Shown here: positions 14,429 through 22,744 of the stretch, piece by piece
Layout of the letters: each line of letters starts with the position of its first letter
Position numbering within the stretch: position 1 is the first letter of the stretch
From: Chloroflexota bacterium
GTDB taxonomy: Bacteria; Chloroflexota; Chloroflexia; Thermomicrobiales; UBA6265
DNA: 34,155 bases
NCBI GenBank assembly: GCA_023423795.1
Contig: JAFAEX010000176.1
Coordinates: 1 to 34,155 of the forward strand
Direction of reading: 5' to 3'
The notes under the pieces: generated by a model
The model's input: only the letters and a program-made list of their open reading frames with translations
Database searches by the model: none
What the model was told of the DNA's origin: nothing
Program-made: the position numbers and the translations under genes

Positions 14429-15559
14429 CTACCGAACCGGCGAGAGGCCGCCGAGGATGGCGCAGCCGGCGATGCCGCCGTCGTAGCCGTCGGTGAAGGC
14501 GTCCAGCCGCTGCTCGCCGGTGCCGTGCGCTTGCGGGTTCAACGGGTCCACCGCGCCCGAATCGCCGAGCGTCGAGAAGATGAACGCGCTGGCCTCGGCG
14601 AGGTCGTCTTCGGCAAGCAGGTTCCGGGTGTCGATGTCGCGGCTCCAGGTGCCGGTTAGGCAGTCGGCCTGCAGTTCCAGTTCGATGCTGTAGACCTCGT
14701 TGACCTGGTTCGGCTGCTCGAAGAAGCCGCCGCCGACGCGATCCAGCCCAGCAGTCGTCTGCACGTGGTGGGCGAATTCGTGGCCGACCACGAACGCCAC
14801 CGCGAAATCGCCGTAGGTGCGGCCGAGTTCGGCGAGGAACGGCTCGTCGAGGTAGAGCGTCTCGTCCAGCGGGCAGTAGAACGCCCAGAACCCGGACTGG
14901 GCGAGCCCGCAGCCGCTCTGTGCCGCTTCGCCCTGCCGGACGAGGATCGCGCCCGGCGTGCGGTAGGGCGAGCCTTCGGCCTGGAACGCGCTGGTCCAAT
15001 ACCCGTCGAGGTCGTCGAGCACCACGCGCAGCAGGGCTTCGGTGTCGGCCGGCTGCTCCTCCGGCTGGATGGGCGCGAACTTGGCCCACGCTTCCGCGAT
15101 GTAGGCGCGGCTGTTGCCGAAGAACCAGCGGTATTGCCCGTCGTAGGGCACGAGGTACATCACGCTTTCCAGCGTTTGCCGCTCGCCGTTGGGTCGCGTG
15201 AACTGCTGGCGGTAGGAGACGCGGGCAGCGTCATCGTAGGTCTGCCCGTTGACCGGCCAGGTCCAGGAGCCGAGTTCGACGCTGGTGACCTCGGCGTTCG
15301 ACGGCTGGGTCTGCCCGTAGATCGATTCGAACACCGCCAGCCCCACCGAGCGCGGCACCTCCGCCTGCGCGTCCGGGTGGAGGTAGTCGAACAGCGCGTT
15401 GAACTGACCCTGTTCGGCGGCCCGGATGAAGGCCGTCGCGGTGTCGGCGGCGGCACGGACAGCGGCCTCCTCCCCGCTCGATTGCGCCGCCGCACGGGGC
15501 GGCGCAATCGACGCGGCCAGCATCATCGCCAACATGAGCAAGGTCGCCACGAGTCGCAC
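14429..15559 (-). CDS. YpfJ-like exported neutral zinc metallopeptidase
   Basis: The 376-residue protein starts with a signal peptide (hydrophobic 1-20, AAA about 23-25). Residues about 30-155 look like an NTF2/SnoaL-type domain (AATAFIRAAEQGQFNALFDYLHPDA pattern). Residues about 205-370 are the putative-zincin (YpfJ) domain: active site HEFAHH (H260, E261, H264), third ligand E295 in ELQADC, and GTGEQRLDAFTDGY near the end. It probably acts outside the membrane on unknown substrates. The GTG at 15559 is chosen because GGAGGG lies 7 nt upstream; GTG codons at 15577 and 15574 are in frame but place that site inside the gene. Confidence 0.87.
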   Translation of the reverse strand: MRLVATLLMLAMMLAASIAPPRAAAQSSGEEAAVRAAADTATAFIRAAEQGQFNALFDYLHPDAQAEVPRSVGLAVFESIYGQTQPSNAEVTSVELGSWTWPVNGQTYDDAARVSYRQQFTRPNGERQTLESVMYLVPYDGQYRWFFGNSRAYIAEAWAKFAPIQPEEQPADTEALLRVVLDDLDGYWTSAFQAEGSPYRTPGAILVRQGEAAQSGCGLAQSGFWAFYCPLDETLYLDEPFLAELGRTYGDFAVAFVVGHEFAHHVQTTAGLDRVGGGFFEQPNQVNEVYSIELELQADCLTGTWSRDIDTRNLLAEDDLAEASAFIFSTLGDSGAVDPLNPQAHGTGEQRLDAFTDGYDGGIAGCAILGGLSPVR

Positions 15560-15605
15560 GAGCCTACCCTCCACCACGAGTTCGCGGATGGCGTTGCCCC
15601 GGCGT

Positions 15606-15625
15606 GCCGGTTAGGACATACCGGC
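15606..15625. terminator. Weak hairpin between two minus-strand genes
   Basis: GCCGGT and ACCGGC (15606-15611, 15620-15625) flank an 8-nt loop, 61 bp after the YyaL stop. There is no T-run. It could be a terminator or a leader hairpin. Confidence 0.3.
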
Positions 15626-15685
15626 GGATCGCGCCGAATCGGTCGCGGCAATCTGGCGCAAGATGGCGACCACCGCCGCGCCGGA

Positions 15686-17758
15686 TCAGAACTCTGCCCA
15701 GTCGAGTCCTTCGCCCTGGTCGAGTTGCGCCAGCAGCGCGTCGGCGTCGGTGACGGGCAGCATGCAGGCGAACCGTTCGCAGACGTACGCCGTCGGCGCG
15801 CCACCGCGGGCTGGCCGGTCGGCGAGGAACGGGACGCTGGCCGACAGGTTCGGGTCCCCGGAGGCGTATGCGATCACGAGGTTCGGGCGGTAGCCGGAGA
15901 AGACCGCGTCCAGCATGTCGGCCATGCGCGGGTCGTCGCGCGGGCCGGCCAGCGCCAGTTCCTGCGGCGCGGCGAGGTGGAAATCCAGCGCGGCGATGAA
16001 CCGGCCGAACGCCAGCGGTTGCTCCGCCATCGGCGCGGCCAGCGATTCCAGCACGGCGGCGGCTCGGGTGGTCAGCGCCTCGTTGCCGGTCATGGTGCCG
16101 ATGCGCAGCAGCACGTCAACCGCCACCGCGTTGCCGGAAGGCGTCGCGCCGTCCTGCAGATCGCGCGGGCGGGCCACCAGTTCCTCGGCGAGCGCCGAGG
16201 TGTCGAAAAAGCCGACGCCGGCCGGGTCCCCAAACGACGTTTCCATGATCGACGCCAGCGACAGCGCTTCGTCCAGCCAGCGCTGCTCCAGCGTTGCCGC
16301 GTGGAGCGAAAGCAGGCCATCGACCGTGTTGGCGAAGTCTTCGAGGAACGCGCCGACCCTCGCCTGCCCGTCCTTGTACGACCGGTGAAACCGCCCGCGC
16401 TGCCGGAGCCGTGTCAGGATGAAGTCGGCGTTGCGCTCGGCGATCTCGAGGTAGTCGTCCCGCCCGAGTGCGCGTCCGGCCTCGGCAAACGCCTTGAGCA
16501 TCATGCCGTTCCAGGAGGCGATCGCCTTGTCGTCGCGGCCCGGCCGCTCGCGCTGCTCGCGGGCGTCGTAGAGCGCCGAGATGACCTGGTTGGCCTGCTC
16601 CTGCAACTCCTCGGTCGTGATCCCGAGTTCGCCGGCTACGGCGTCGGCCGGGCGCGGCGTGTGGAGGATCGACTTGCCCTCGAAGTTGCCGCCCGGCTGC
16701 ACCCCGAACCACGCGCCGGCCACCCGCGCGAGGTCCGGCCCAAGGGCCGCCGCCAGTTGCTCCGGCGTCCAGACGTAGAACGCGCCTTCTTCGCCCTCCG
16801 TATCGGCGTCCAGTGCCGAAAAGAACTGCCCGTCCGGCCCGGTCATCTCGCGGGCGACCCAATCGAGTGTTTCGATGGCGACCCGCGCATACGCCGTCTC
16901 GCCGAACGCGCGCCACGCGTCGAGGTAGATCAGGGCGAGTTGGGCATTGTCGTAGAGCATCTTCTCGAAGTGGGGCACCAGCCAGACCCGATCCACGGCG
17001 TAGCGATGGAACCCGCCGCCGACGTGGTCGTAGATGCCGCCGGCGGCCATCCGGTCGAGCGTGAGCCGCAGCATGTCCTCGGTACGCGTGTCGCCGGTGC
17101 GCTTCCAGAGGTGGAGCAGGGCCACCAGCACCGACGCTTGGGGGAACTTCGGCGCTCCGCCGAACCCGCCCTCCTCGTCGTCGAACCGGGCATCGAGGCC
17201 GGCGACGATCTCCGGGAAGATGTCGGCGCTCAGGGCTTCGCGATCGGGCGTCTGGCTGTTCGCCTTGCGCAGGAAGTCGGCGATGCGGCCGGCGCTCTGA
17301 TCGACTTCCTCGCGCCGATTGGTGAACGCGTCGGAGACGGCGTGCAGCACTTTCGTCCACGACGGCATGCCCTGCCGGTCGGTTGGCGGGAAGTAGGTGC
17401 CGCCGTAGAACGGAACCCCGGCCGGGGTGAGAAACACGTTGAGCGGCCAGCCACCGTGGCCGGTCATCGCCTGCACGGCGGCCATGAACACGCCGTCGAG
17501 GTCGGGCCGCTCCTCGCGATCGACCTTGACGTTGACGAACAGGTCGTTCATCACCTCGGCGGTCGCCGGGTCCTCGAACGATTCGTGGGCCATCACGTGG
17601 CACCAGTGGCAGGCCGAGTAGCCGATGCTCACCAGCAACGGCTTGTCCTCGGCGCGGGCGCGGGCCAGCGCCTCCTCGCCCCACGGGTACCAATCGACCG
17701 GGTTGTCCTTGTGCTGCAACAGGTACGGGCTGGTTTCGTTGGCGAGGCGGTTCGGCAC
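15686..17758 (-). CDS. YyaL/DUF255 thioredoxin-domain protein
   Basis: The 690-residue protein opens with the family hallmark (RLANETSPYLLQHKDNPVDW) and a thioredoxin-like domain with C50-H-W-C53 (YSACHWCHVMAHESF). It continues into an (alpha/alpha)6 barrel like that of glycoside hydrolases and N-acylglucosamine epimerases (IYDHVGGGFHRYAVD, PHFEKMLYDNAQL, ASWNGMMLKAFAEAGR). Homologs are B. subtilis YyaL and human SPATA20; their reaction is not established. Length is normal for the family. The GTG at 17758 is preceded by AGGGAG about 10 nt upstream, and the conserved N-terminus starts there. It is divergent from proC. Confidence 0.93.
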   Translation of the reverse strand: MPNRLANETSPYLLQHKDNPVDWYPWGEEALARARAEDKPLLVSIGYSACHWCHVMAHESFEDPATAEVMNDLFVNVKVDREERPDLDGVFMAAVQAMTGHGGWPLNVFLTPAGVPFYGGTYFPPTDRQGMPSWTKVLHAVSDAFTNRREEVDQSAGRIADFLRKANSQTPDREALSADIFPEIVAGLDARFDDEEGGFGGAPKFPQASVLVALLHLWKRTGDTRTEDMLRLTLDRMAAGGIYDHVGGGFHRYAVDRVWLVPHFEKMLYDNAQLALIYLDAWRAFGETAYARVAIETLDWVAREMTGPDGQFFSALDADTEGEEGAFYVWTPEQLAAALGPDLARVAGAWFGVQPGGNFEGKSILHTPRPADAVAGELGITTEELQEQANQVISALYDAREQRERPGRDDKAIASWNGMMLKAFAEAGRALGRDDYLEIAERNADFILTRLRQRGRFHRSYKDGQARVGAFLEDFANTVDGLLSLHAATLEQRWLDEALSLASIMETSFGDPAGVGFFDTSALAEELVARPRDLQDGATPSGNAVAVDVLLRIGTMTGNEALTTRAAAVLESLAAPMAEQPLAFGRFIAALDFHLAAPQELALAGPRDDPRMADMLDAVFSGYRPNLVIAYASGDPNLSASVPFLADRPARGGAPTAYVCERFACMLPVTDADALLAQLDQGEGLDWAEF

Positions 17759-17864
17759 GGCGCGTACTCTCCCTGTGTAGGCGGCCGCATCGGGAGGTTG
17801 CCCCAGCCGGCCCAACTACAATGGTGGCACATCGTCGCCACCGATAGCGTTCCAGGAGGAGTGG
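17759..17864. promoter_or_regulatory. Divergent promoter region, -10 for proC
   Basis: TACAAT (17815-17820) is a good -10 for proC on the plus strand, though no matching -35 is obvious at 17 bp. AGGAGGAG (17854-17860) is the ribosome binding site of proC. Confidence 0.45.
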
Positions 17865-18743
17865 GTGAGCGCCCAGCCGGATCTCGCCGCCGAAACCCCG
17901 GAATCCGATGCCCTCGCCGGCGCGCGCCTCGCCTTCATCGGCGCGGGCGTGATGGCCGAGTCAATGATTTCGGGCCTGGCGGCCCGCGGCTTGGTGCCGC
18001 CGGAGCGCATCGTCGCCAGCCACCCTCGCGCCGACCGCCGGGCGCGCCTCGCCGAGCGCTTCGGCATCGCCGTCGAGGAGGGCAACCGGGAGGCCGCCGA
18101 GGGCGCGGACCTCGTCTTCCTGACGGTCAAGCCGCAGGTGCTTTCCGCGGTGATGAAGCAACTCCACGGCCGCCTCGACCGCGACCAGGTGGCGGTGTCG
18201 GTGATCGCCGGCGCGCCCATCGCCTCGCTCAGCCGCGGGCTCGGCCACGGCGCGATCGTGCGGGTGATGCCCAACACACCGGCGCAGATCGGGCAGGGGA
18301 TGATGGTCTGGACGTCCACCCCGGACGTCGAGCCGAACCGGCAGGCGCAGGTGAAGGCGGCGCTCGCGGCGCTGGGTCAGGAACTGTGGGTCGAGGACGA
18401 GAAGTACGTGGACATGGCGACGGCGCTCTCCGGCACCGGCCCGACGTTCGTGTTCCTGATGATGGAGGCCCTGATCGACGCGGGCGTCCACATGGGATTC
18501 CCACGGCGAATCGCCGAGCAGATCGTGTTGCAGACCGTTTCCGGGTCGGTCGAGTTCGCCCGCGACTCCGGCAAGCACATGGCCGAACTGCGCAACATGG
18601 TCACGTCGCCCGGCGGCACCTCGGCCGAGGCGATCTACCAAATGGAGAAGGGCGGGCTGCGCACCGTCTTCTCCCGCGCTGTCTACGCCGCCTACCAGCG
18701 GACCCAGACCCTTGCCAAGGCGCAGGCCGAAAAGGACGACTGA
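17865..18743 (+). CDS. proC: Pyrroline-5-carboxylate reductase
   Basis: This 292-residue enzyme reduces pyrroline-5-carboxylate to proline with NAD(P)H, the last step of proline synthesis. It has the N-terminal dinucleotide-binding loop FIGAGVMAESM, RVMPNTPAQIGQGM, the ALSGTGPTFVFLMMEALIDAGV substrate-pocket segment and the closing MVTSPGGTSAEAI signature. About 20 residues precede the first strand. The GTG start has AGGAGGAG 5 nt upstream. No other proline genes are nearby. Confidence 0.96.
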   Translation: MSAQPDLAAETPESDALAGARLAFIGAGVMAESMISGLAARGLVPPERIVASHPRADRRARLAERFGIAVEEGNREAAEGADLVFLTVKPQVLSAVMKQLHGRLDRDQVAVSVIAGAPIASLSRGLGHGAIVRVMPNTPAQIGQGMMVWTSTPDVEPNRQAQVKAALAALGQELWVEDEKYVDMATALSGTGPTFVFLMMEALIDAGVHMGFPRRIAEQIVLQTVSGSVEFARDSGKHMAELRNMVTSPGGTSAEAIYQMEKGGLRTVFSRAVYAAYQRTQTLAKAQAEKDD

Positions 18744-18766
18744 GCGTCCGGCCGAACCCCGATGCT

Positions 18767-18797
18767 CCGTCATCCCGAGCCTGCCGAGGGATGACGG
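18767..18797. repeat. REP-like hairpin after proC
   Basis: CCGTCATCCC / GGGATGACGG (18767-18776 and 18788-18797) form a perfect 10-bp stem with an 11-nt loop containing GAGCCTGCCGA. It belongs to the same REP-like family as the elements at 23522, 25100 and 27112, here in a compact form. It lies 24 bp after the proC stop and may double as its terminator. Confidence 0.75.
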
Positions 18798-18957
18798 TTG
18801 ATGGCGTTCCGGAACACCCGGCGACGAAGGTGCCGAACAGAGGCGTCAATCGCGAATTGACTTCCCGATCGAGAGTTGGCAGGCTGGCTAACGGACCGGA
18901 ATTCGCCGGGATCGCCATGGCCGCATCCCCCGCGTGCGCGCCCGAAAGGAGCATCGG

Positions 18958-19377
18958 ATGCGGTCTCGCATCGGATCGTTGCTGGCTGGTTTGCGCCTCT
19001 CCGAACCCGTGGATCGACGCGCCGTCATCGGCGCGCTTGCCGCCGTGCTGCCGGCCTCGCTGGCGCCGGCGGCCGCCGGGGCCGAGCCCGCCGCCGAGCG
19101 GTGTCTCGGGATCGGCAAGCGCTGCGGGCGGAAGAAGCAGCCGGCGTGCAGCCGGTGCTGCACCGGCTACGCAAAGAGCCCCGGCCGGCGGCGGAATCAG
19201 CGCCGGTGCAGTTGCATCCCCGATTTCCAGCGCTGCCGCCGGGGCGACCAGTGCTGCTCCGGGCTGTGCGAGAAGATCCCCTGCGCCGGGATCAACCGTC
19301 CCATCTGCCTCCCGGGGCTCTTCTTCATCGACGAGCAACTCGAACTCTGCGAGCCAGAGGCCCGGCGCGACGGGTGA
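18958..19377 (+). CDS. Exported Cys-rich protein
   Basis: The 139-residue protein has a possible twin-arginine signal (D19-R-R-A-V-I-G then a hydrophobic run to about 42) and a mature part with 14 Cys between C49 and about residue 131, in C, CC and C-x(n)-CC patterns (CSRCC, GDQCCSGLC, KIPC). The spacing recalls small disulfide-knot modules such as dickkopf/colipase or toxin-like folds, but I cannot assign a family. Folding before export through Tat would suit a disulfide-rich or metal-binding protein. The ATG at 18958 has AAAGGAG 7 nt upstream; a GTG at 18934 is in frame but has no such site. Confidence 0.75.
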   Translation: MRSRIGSLLAGLRLSEPVDRRAVIGALAAVLPASLAPAAAGAEPAAERCLGIGKRCGRKKQPACSRCCTGYAKSPGRRRNQRRCSCIPDFQRCRRGDQCCSGLCEKIPCAGINRPICLPGLFFIDEQLELCEPEARRDG

Positions 19378-19426
19378 GCCCGGTTCCGATTGCCGATCTT
19401 CGCAACCGGCGATCGAGGGTTCGAGA

Positions 19427-19455
19427 GCGACGGCGCGAACATGCCATGCCGTCGC
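19427..19455 (+). terminator. Candidate terminator after the Cys-rich gene
   Basis: GCGACGGC / GCCGTCGC (8-bp stem, 13-nt loop) is followed by CTTCGTTTGCATTG on the plus strand. It lies 50 bp beyond the stop at 19377. Confidence 0.4.
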
Positions 19456-19520
19456 CTTCGTTTGCATTGTCGAGGGGCGCTGGCCACCGTGCCCGGCAAT
19501 GATCCGTCAGGAGCGATGAT

Positions 19521-19551
19521 GCGAAGGAGGAGCGGATAGCTCCACCTTCGC
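19521..19551. terminator. Candidate bidirectional terminator
   Basis: The 13-bp arms GCGAAGGAGGAGC and GCTCCACCTTCGC pair with one mismatch around a GGATA loop. It lies 59 bp past the stop of the minus-strand Bax1-like gene and between convergent genes. T-runs are weak on both sides. Confidence 0.5.
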
Positions 19552-19610
19552 TTCGTTGCGGCAAGCGTTGACGAGAACGCCGACCGGCGGCGCCCGAGCT
19601 GGCGGCGAAT

Positions 19611-21209
19611 CTAGCCCGTCGGCAGCAACGCCGCCTGCTCATAGAGCGGCGACGGCGGCGTCACCCGCGCCTGCCGGAGCAGGTGAAGCGTCAGCGCGTC
19701 CGCCGCCGGGCCGTCGCCGAGCCGCGAGCCGACGAGGTCGCGCAGCGTGCCGACGTCGAGCGCTCCGGAAGCGGCGCCGCCGAGTTCGTCCAGCAGCGCC
19801 GGACGGAACAAACCGACCCCGGCCACGACCGCAGCCGCGCCGGTCCCGGTCAACGGCAGCAACCGCGCCTCGATGTTGGCGTCGTCGCCCAGCAGTTCGC
19901 CGAGCCGGGCTTCGCCGACCCAGCCACGCGCCTCGACCTCGGTGAGAAGCACACCCAGGGTCGAGCGCCCCGCGCCGCGCCGGGCGGCCACCTCGTCGAG
20001 CGCAGCGAAGAACGCCGCCGCGTTCGGCTCTACCACGGTCAGGACATCGCCGCCGCGCGCCGGGTCCCCGATGGCGAGCAACGCATGGTCCGCCGCGATC
20101 GCTTCCATCGCGGCGACCGCCGCTGCCGCGCCCGGCCCGGACGGGAGGAAGGCGACGGCCACCGCCACGTCGTCGCGGACGCAGACGAGGTCCGGCAGCA
20201 CCAGCGCGTCGGCGACGACCAACGGTTCGCTGGCCCGGCGCAGCGTCCAGCCGGCGGTCATCGGACCGGGTTCCTTGCGGAGGGCGGCGACGCTCTCCAG
20301 CAGGCCGTCGAGCGCCGCGAACGACTCAGGCGCGGCGGCCGCGCGGTGCTTTGGCCGGATCGCGGCAATGGCCGCCCCGTCCAGCGCCAGCACGAGGGAG
20401 CGGTCGGCGAGGTGGACCGTCGCGCTTCCCAGCGGGGCGCGCGGCGAGAGCAGCATCAGCCGCAGCGCGCACCGCGCCACCTTGATGCCGAACTGGCTCC
20501 AACTGCCGGTCGCGCCGCGGCGGCCGCTCAGGCGGAACTCGCCGTCCGGCAGCAAACGCACGGGAACGTCGTCCCGGGCGCAGGCGGCGTAGACGGTCTC
20601 GGTCGCCAGCCCCGGCAGTACCAGCGTGACCTCGGAGGCGTGCCGCAGCACCGAGAGGGTCAGCAGCGCGTTGTACCGGGCGCGCACGTCCTCGGCGCGG
20701 GGACGCTCGCCGATGCGCACGAGCACGTGGTTGCGCTCGGCGTCCAAATGGAGCGCCTCTTCGAGGAGCGCCGGGGCGATCCCGACTTCGGTGGCGAGTG
20801 CGCCCATCAGCCGGTCCCGCTCCTCAACCGCGGCGAACCCGCCATGGTCCCGGTTCGCCCGCCGGTAGACGGCGGCGCGGACGTGGGCCGGCGTGGGCAT
20901 CCCCGCTTCGGCCAGCGCCGCCGCGGCGTCGTCCCCGAGCGCTTCGGCCAGCCGCGGCGTCCGGTAACGGTAGGAATCCGTGAGGCAGGAGACCATGCAC
21001 CGTGCCAGCTTCGGGTCGCCGAACAGGTCGATCACCGCGTCCGGCGCGAGGTCGCCCCGGCGCCGCCCTACCATGCCGTCGAGGTAGCCGATGGCCAGTT
21101 CGATCCGGGGTAGCAGCGTCTTGTCCTTCGCGTAGCGGGGGTAAAGGCGGCGCGGCCCGCCGTCGGTGGAACGGGTCGTTTTCGGGATGTCCTGGCGGCG
21201 GAACGCCAT
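19611..21209 (-). CDS. DUF790 / Bax1-like protein, partner of XPB helicase
   Basis: The 532-residue protein resembles DUF790, the family of archaeal Bax1, a nuclease that binds XPB. Matching features are an N-terminal LARCMVSCLTDSYRY helix region, RYNALLTLSVLRHASEVTL (about 178-196) and a C-terminal WTLRRASEPLVVADALVLPDLV block. The last resembles the nuclease core, with P339-D340 on the first strand. In Bax1 proteins, as I recall the alignment, a Glu follows on the next strand (EIvGFW-like); here that strand is VAVAVAFLP with V350 at the expected Glu, so the PD-(D/E)xK-type site may be incomplete. AAGGAG lies 9 nt upstream of the ATG. It is the last gene of the HhH-XPB-Bax1 operon. Confidence 0.8.
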   Translation of the reverse strand: MAFRRQDIPKTTRSTDGGPRRLYPRYAKDKTLLPRIELAIGYLDGMVGRRRGDLAPDAVIDLFGDPKLARCMVSCLTDSYRYRTPRLAEALGDDAAAALAEAGMPTPAHVRAAVYRRANRDHGGFAAVEERDRLMGALATEVGIAPALLEEALHLDAERNHVLVRIGERPRAEDVRARYNALLTLSVLRHASEVTLVLPGLATETVYAACARDDVPVRLLPDGEFRLSGRRGATGSWSQFGIKVARCALRLMLLSPRAPLGSATVHLADRSLVLALDGAAIAAIRPKHRAAAAPESFAALDGLLESVAALRKEPGPMTAGWTLRRASEPLVVADALVLPDLVCVRDDVAVAVAFLPSGPGAAAAVAAMEAIAADHALLAIGDPARGGDVLTVVEPNAAAFFAALDEVAARRGAGRSTLGVLLTEVEARGWVGEARLGELLGDDANIEARLLPLTGTGAAAVVAGVGLFRPALLDELGGAASGALDVGTLRDLVGSRLGDGPAADALTLHLLRQARVTPPSPLYEQAALLPTG

Positions 21210-21265
21210 CTGGTCGGCTCCTTCCGTGCGGGCGGAATCGGCGGCGGGGCGATTGCTGGCGGGTG

Positions 21266-22744
21266 CTACTCGATCTCGTCCTGCCGGCGAGCGGCGAGGG
21301 CGCGTTCCCGGCGATCCGGGTCGATGGCCTCGGTCGGGCGGCGTTTGCGCGCGGAGCGGCCCTCGGTCGTGCGCCGCGTGACCAGTTCGTAGAGCTTGGC
21401 CCGCTCCTGCTTCGGTCGCAGAACGCGGCCCAGCCGCTGGATGTACTCGCGGGTGGCGGATGAACCGCTGACCACGATGGCGACGTTGGCGTCCGGCACG
21501 TCCACGCCCTCGTTCAGGACGCGGCCGGTGACCAGCTTCGAGTAGGTCCCGTCGCGGAACCGTTCGAGGATCTCGCGCCGTTCGGCGGCCGGCGTGCGGT
21601 AGGTGATGGCCGGCAGCAGCAGCCGCTCGGAAAGGACGTCCACCATCGCGTTGTACTCGGAAAAGACGATCACCTTGTCGCCGCGGTGCTGTTCCAGCAA
21701 CTGCGCCGTGCGGCCAATCTTTGCCTCGGCGTTGAGGGCGATGGTGCGCGCCAGGTGATGAGCCCGCAGGGCGGCCCGCGCGGCCGGGTCGGAGCCCGAA
21801 CGGCGGATCATCTCGGTGAAGAGCGTCTGCGGCGCGCCGAACGACCGCCGGTGGGTCGCCAGATAGAGCTTGTACTCGCCCATCAGCCGGTCGTAACGCT
21901 CCTGCTCCTCCGTCGTCAGATCGACGAACAGCCGCTTCTCGTCGTACTCGGCGATGTGCTTCTCGCGCGACAGTTCCGCCGCCGTGCGCCGGTAAACGAC
22001 GGGGCCGATCAGCCGGTCGAGGTCGTGGTGCCCGCCGTCGGAGCGCTCCGGGGTCGCCGAAAGCCCAAGCCGGAAGGGCGCGTTGGTCTTGTGGGCGATC
22101 GCCTGGTACGCCCGCGCCGGCAAATGGTGGGCCTCATCGACGACCAGCAGGCCGAACCCATCCAACCGGCGCGACGGCATCGCCGCCGAGTCGTAGGTGA
22201 TGACCGTGATGTCACGGACGGTCCGCTTGCCGCCGCCGACGATGCCGACCTCCGAGAGCGGATAGCCCAGCCGCTCGGCGAGCGTTGCTTGCCACTGCTG
22301 GAGCAATTCGATGGTCGGCACGACCACCAGCGTCCGCACGCCGGCGCGGGCGACGGCCATCATCGCCACCATCGTCTTGCCGGCGCCCGTCGGCAGCACC
22401 ACCACGCCGCGCCCGTCGTGCCGCGCCCACGAAACGATCGCCTCGTCCTGGTAGGGACGAGGCGTCAGTTCGAGCCGCGCCGGCCGCGCCAGCGCGTGCC
22501 GTTCGGCGATCTCCGGCGGCGGGAACACCCCCGGCTCGGCGACCGGCGCAGGGTCTGCCGCCAGCGTCTCCGCTTCGGACTCCGCCTCATCGCCGAGCGC
22601 GTCGAACAGGTCCTCGCCGGCTGCGCCTTCGTCCGGTGCGTCCTGCTCGAGGACCGCGACGTGGGCGGACGTCGCCGGAGTGCCCTCGTTGCTTGCCGCG
22701 CGGCGGCGCGGCCCGGGGCGGTAGCCGCCGAATGGACGGGCCAC
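21266..22744 (-). CDS. XPB/Rad25-like superfamily 2 helicase
   Basis: The 492-residue helicase has a long acidic, disordered N-terminus (1-88), PYQDEA (98-103), Walker A PTGAGKT (118-124), DEAH (203-206), SAT (229-231), a thumb-like helical insert (about 279-335), VIVFSEYN (358-365) and motif VI QRLGR (436-440). XPB enzymes unwind DNA in nucleotide excision repair or at promoters. The R-E-D motif after the SAT box in XPB reads R234-S-D here. The DNA-damage-recognition domain of eukaryotic XPB is not apparent. The GTG start abuts the TAG of the HhH gene upstream, so translation is coupled. DUF790/Bax1 follows, as in archaea. Confidence 0.9.
   Translation of the reverse strand: MARPFGGYRPGPRRRAASNEGTPATSAHVAVLEQDAPDEGAAGEDLFDALGDEAESEAETLAADPAPVAEPGVFPPPEIAERHALARPARLELTPRPYQDEAIVSWARHDGRGVVVLPTGAGKTMVAMMAVARAGVRTLVVVPTIELLQQWQATLAERLGYPLSEVGIVGGGKRTVRDITVITYDSAAMPSRRLDGFGLLVVDEAHHLPARAYQAIAHKTNAPFRLGLSATPERSDGGHHDLDRLIGPVVYRRTAAELSREKHIAEYDEKRLFVDLTTEEQERYDRLMGEYKLYLATHRRSFGAPQTLFTEMIRRSGSDPAARAALRAHHLARTIALNAEAKIGRTAQLLEQHRGDKVIVFSEYNAMVDVLSERLLLPAITYRTPAAERREILERFRDGTYSKLVTGRVLNEGVDVPDANVAIVVSGSSATREYIQRLGRVLRPKQERAKLYELVTRRTTEGRSARKRRPTEAIDPDRRERALAARRQDEIE

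Noticed and set aside
14765..19519. A 1,584-codon open frame on the plus strand
   Set aside because: It runs antisense through the YpfJ-like and YyaL genes and then across proC and the Cys-rich gene. Its composition (Arg, Gly, Ala, His rich, no domains) is the usual shadow of GC-rich genes.
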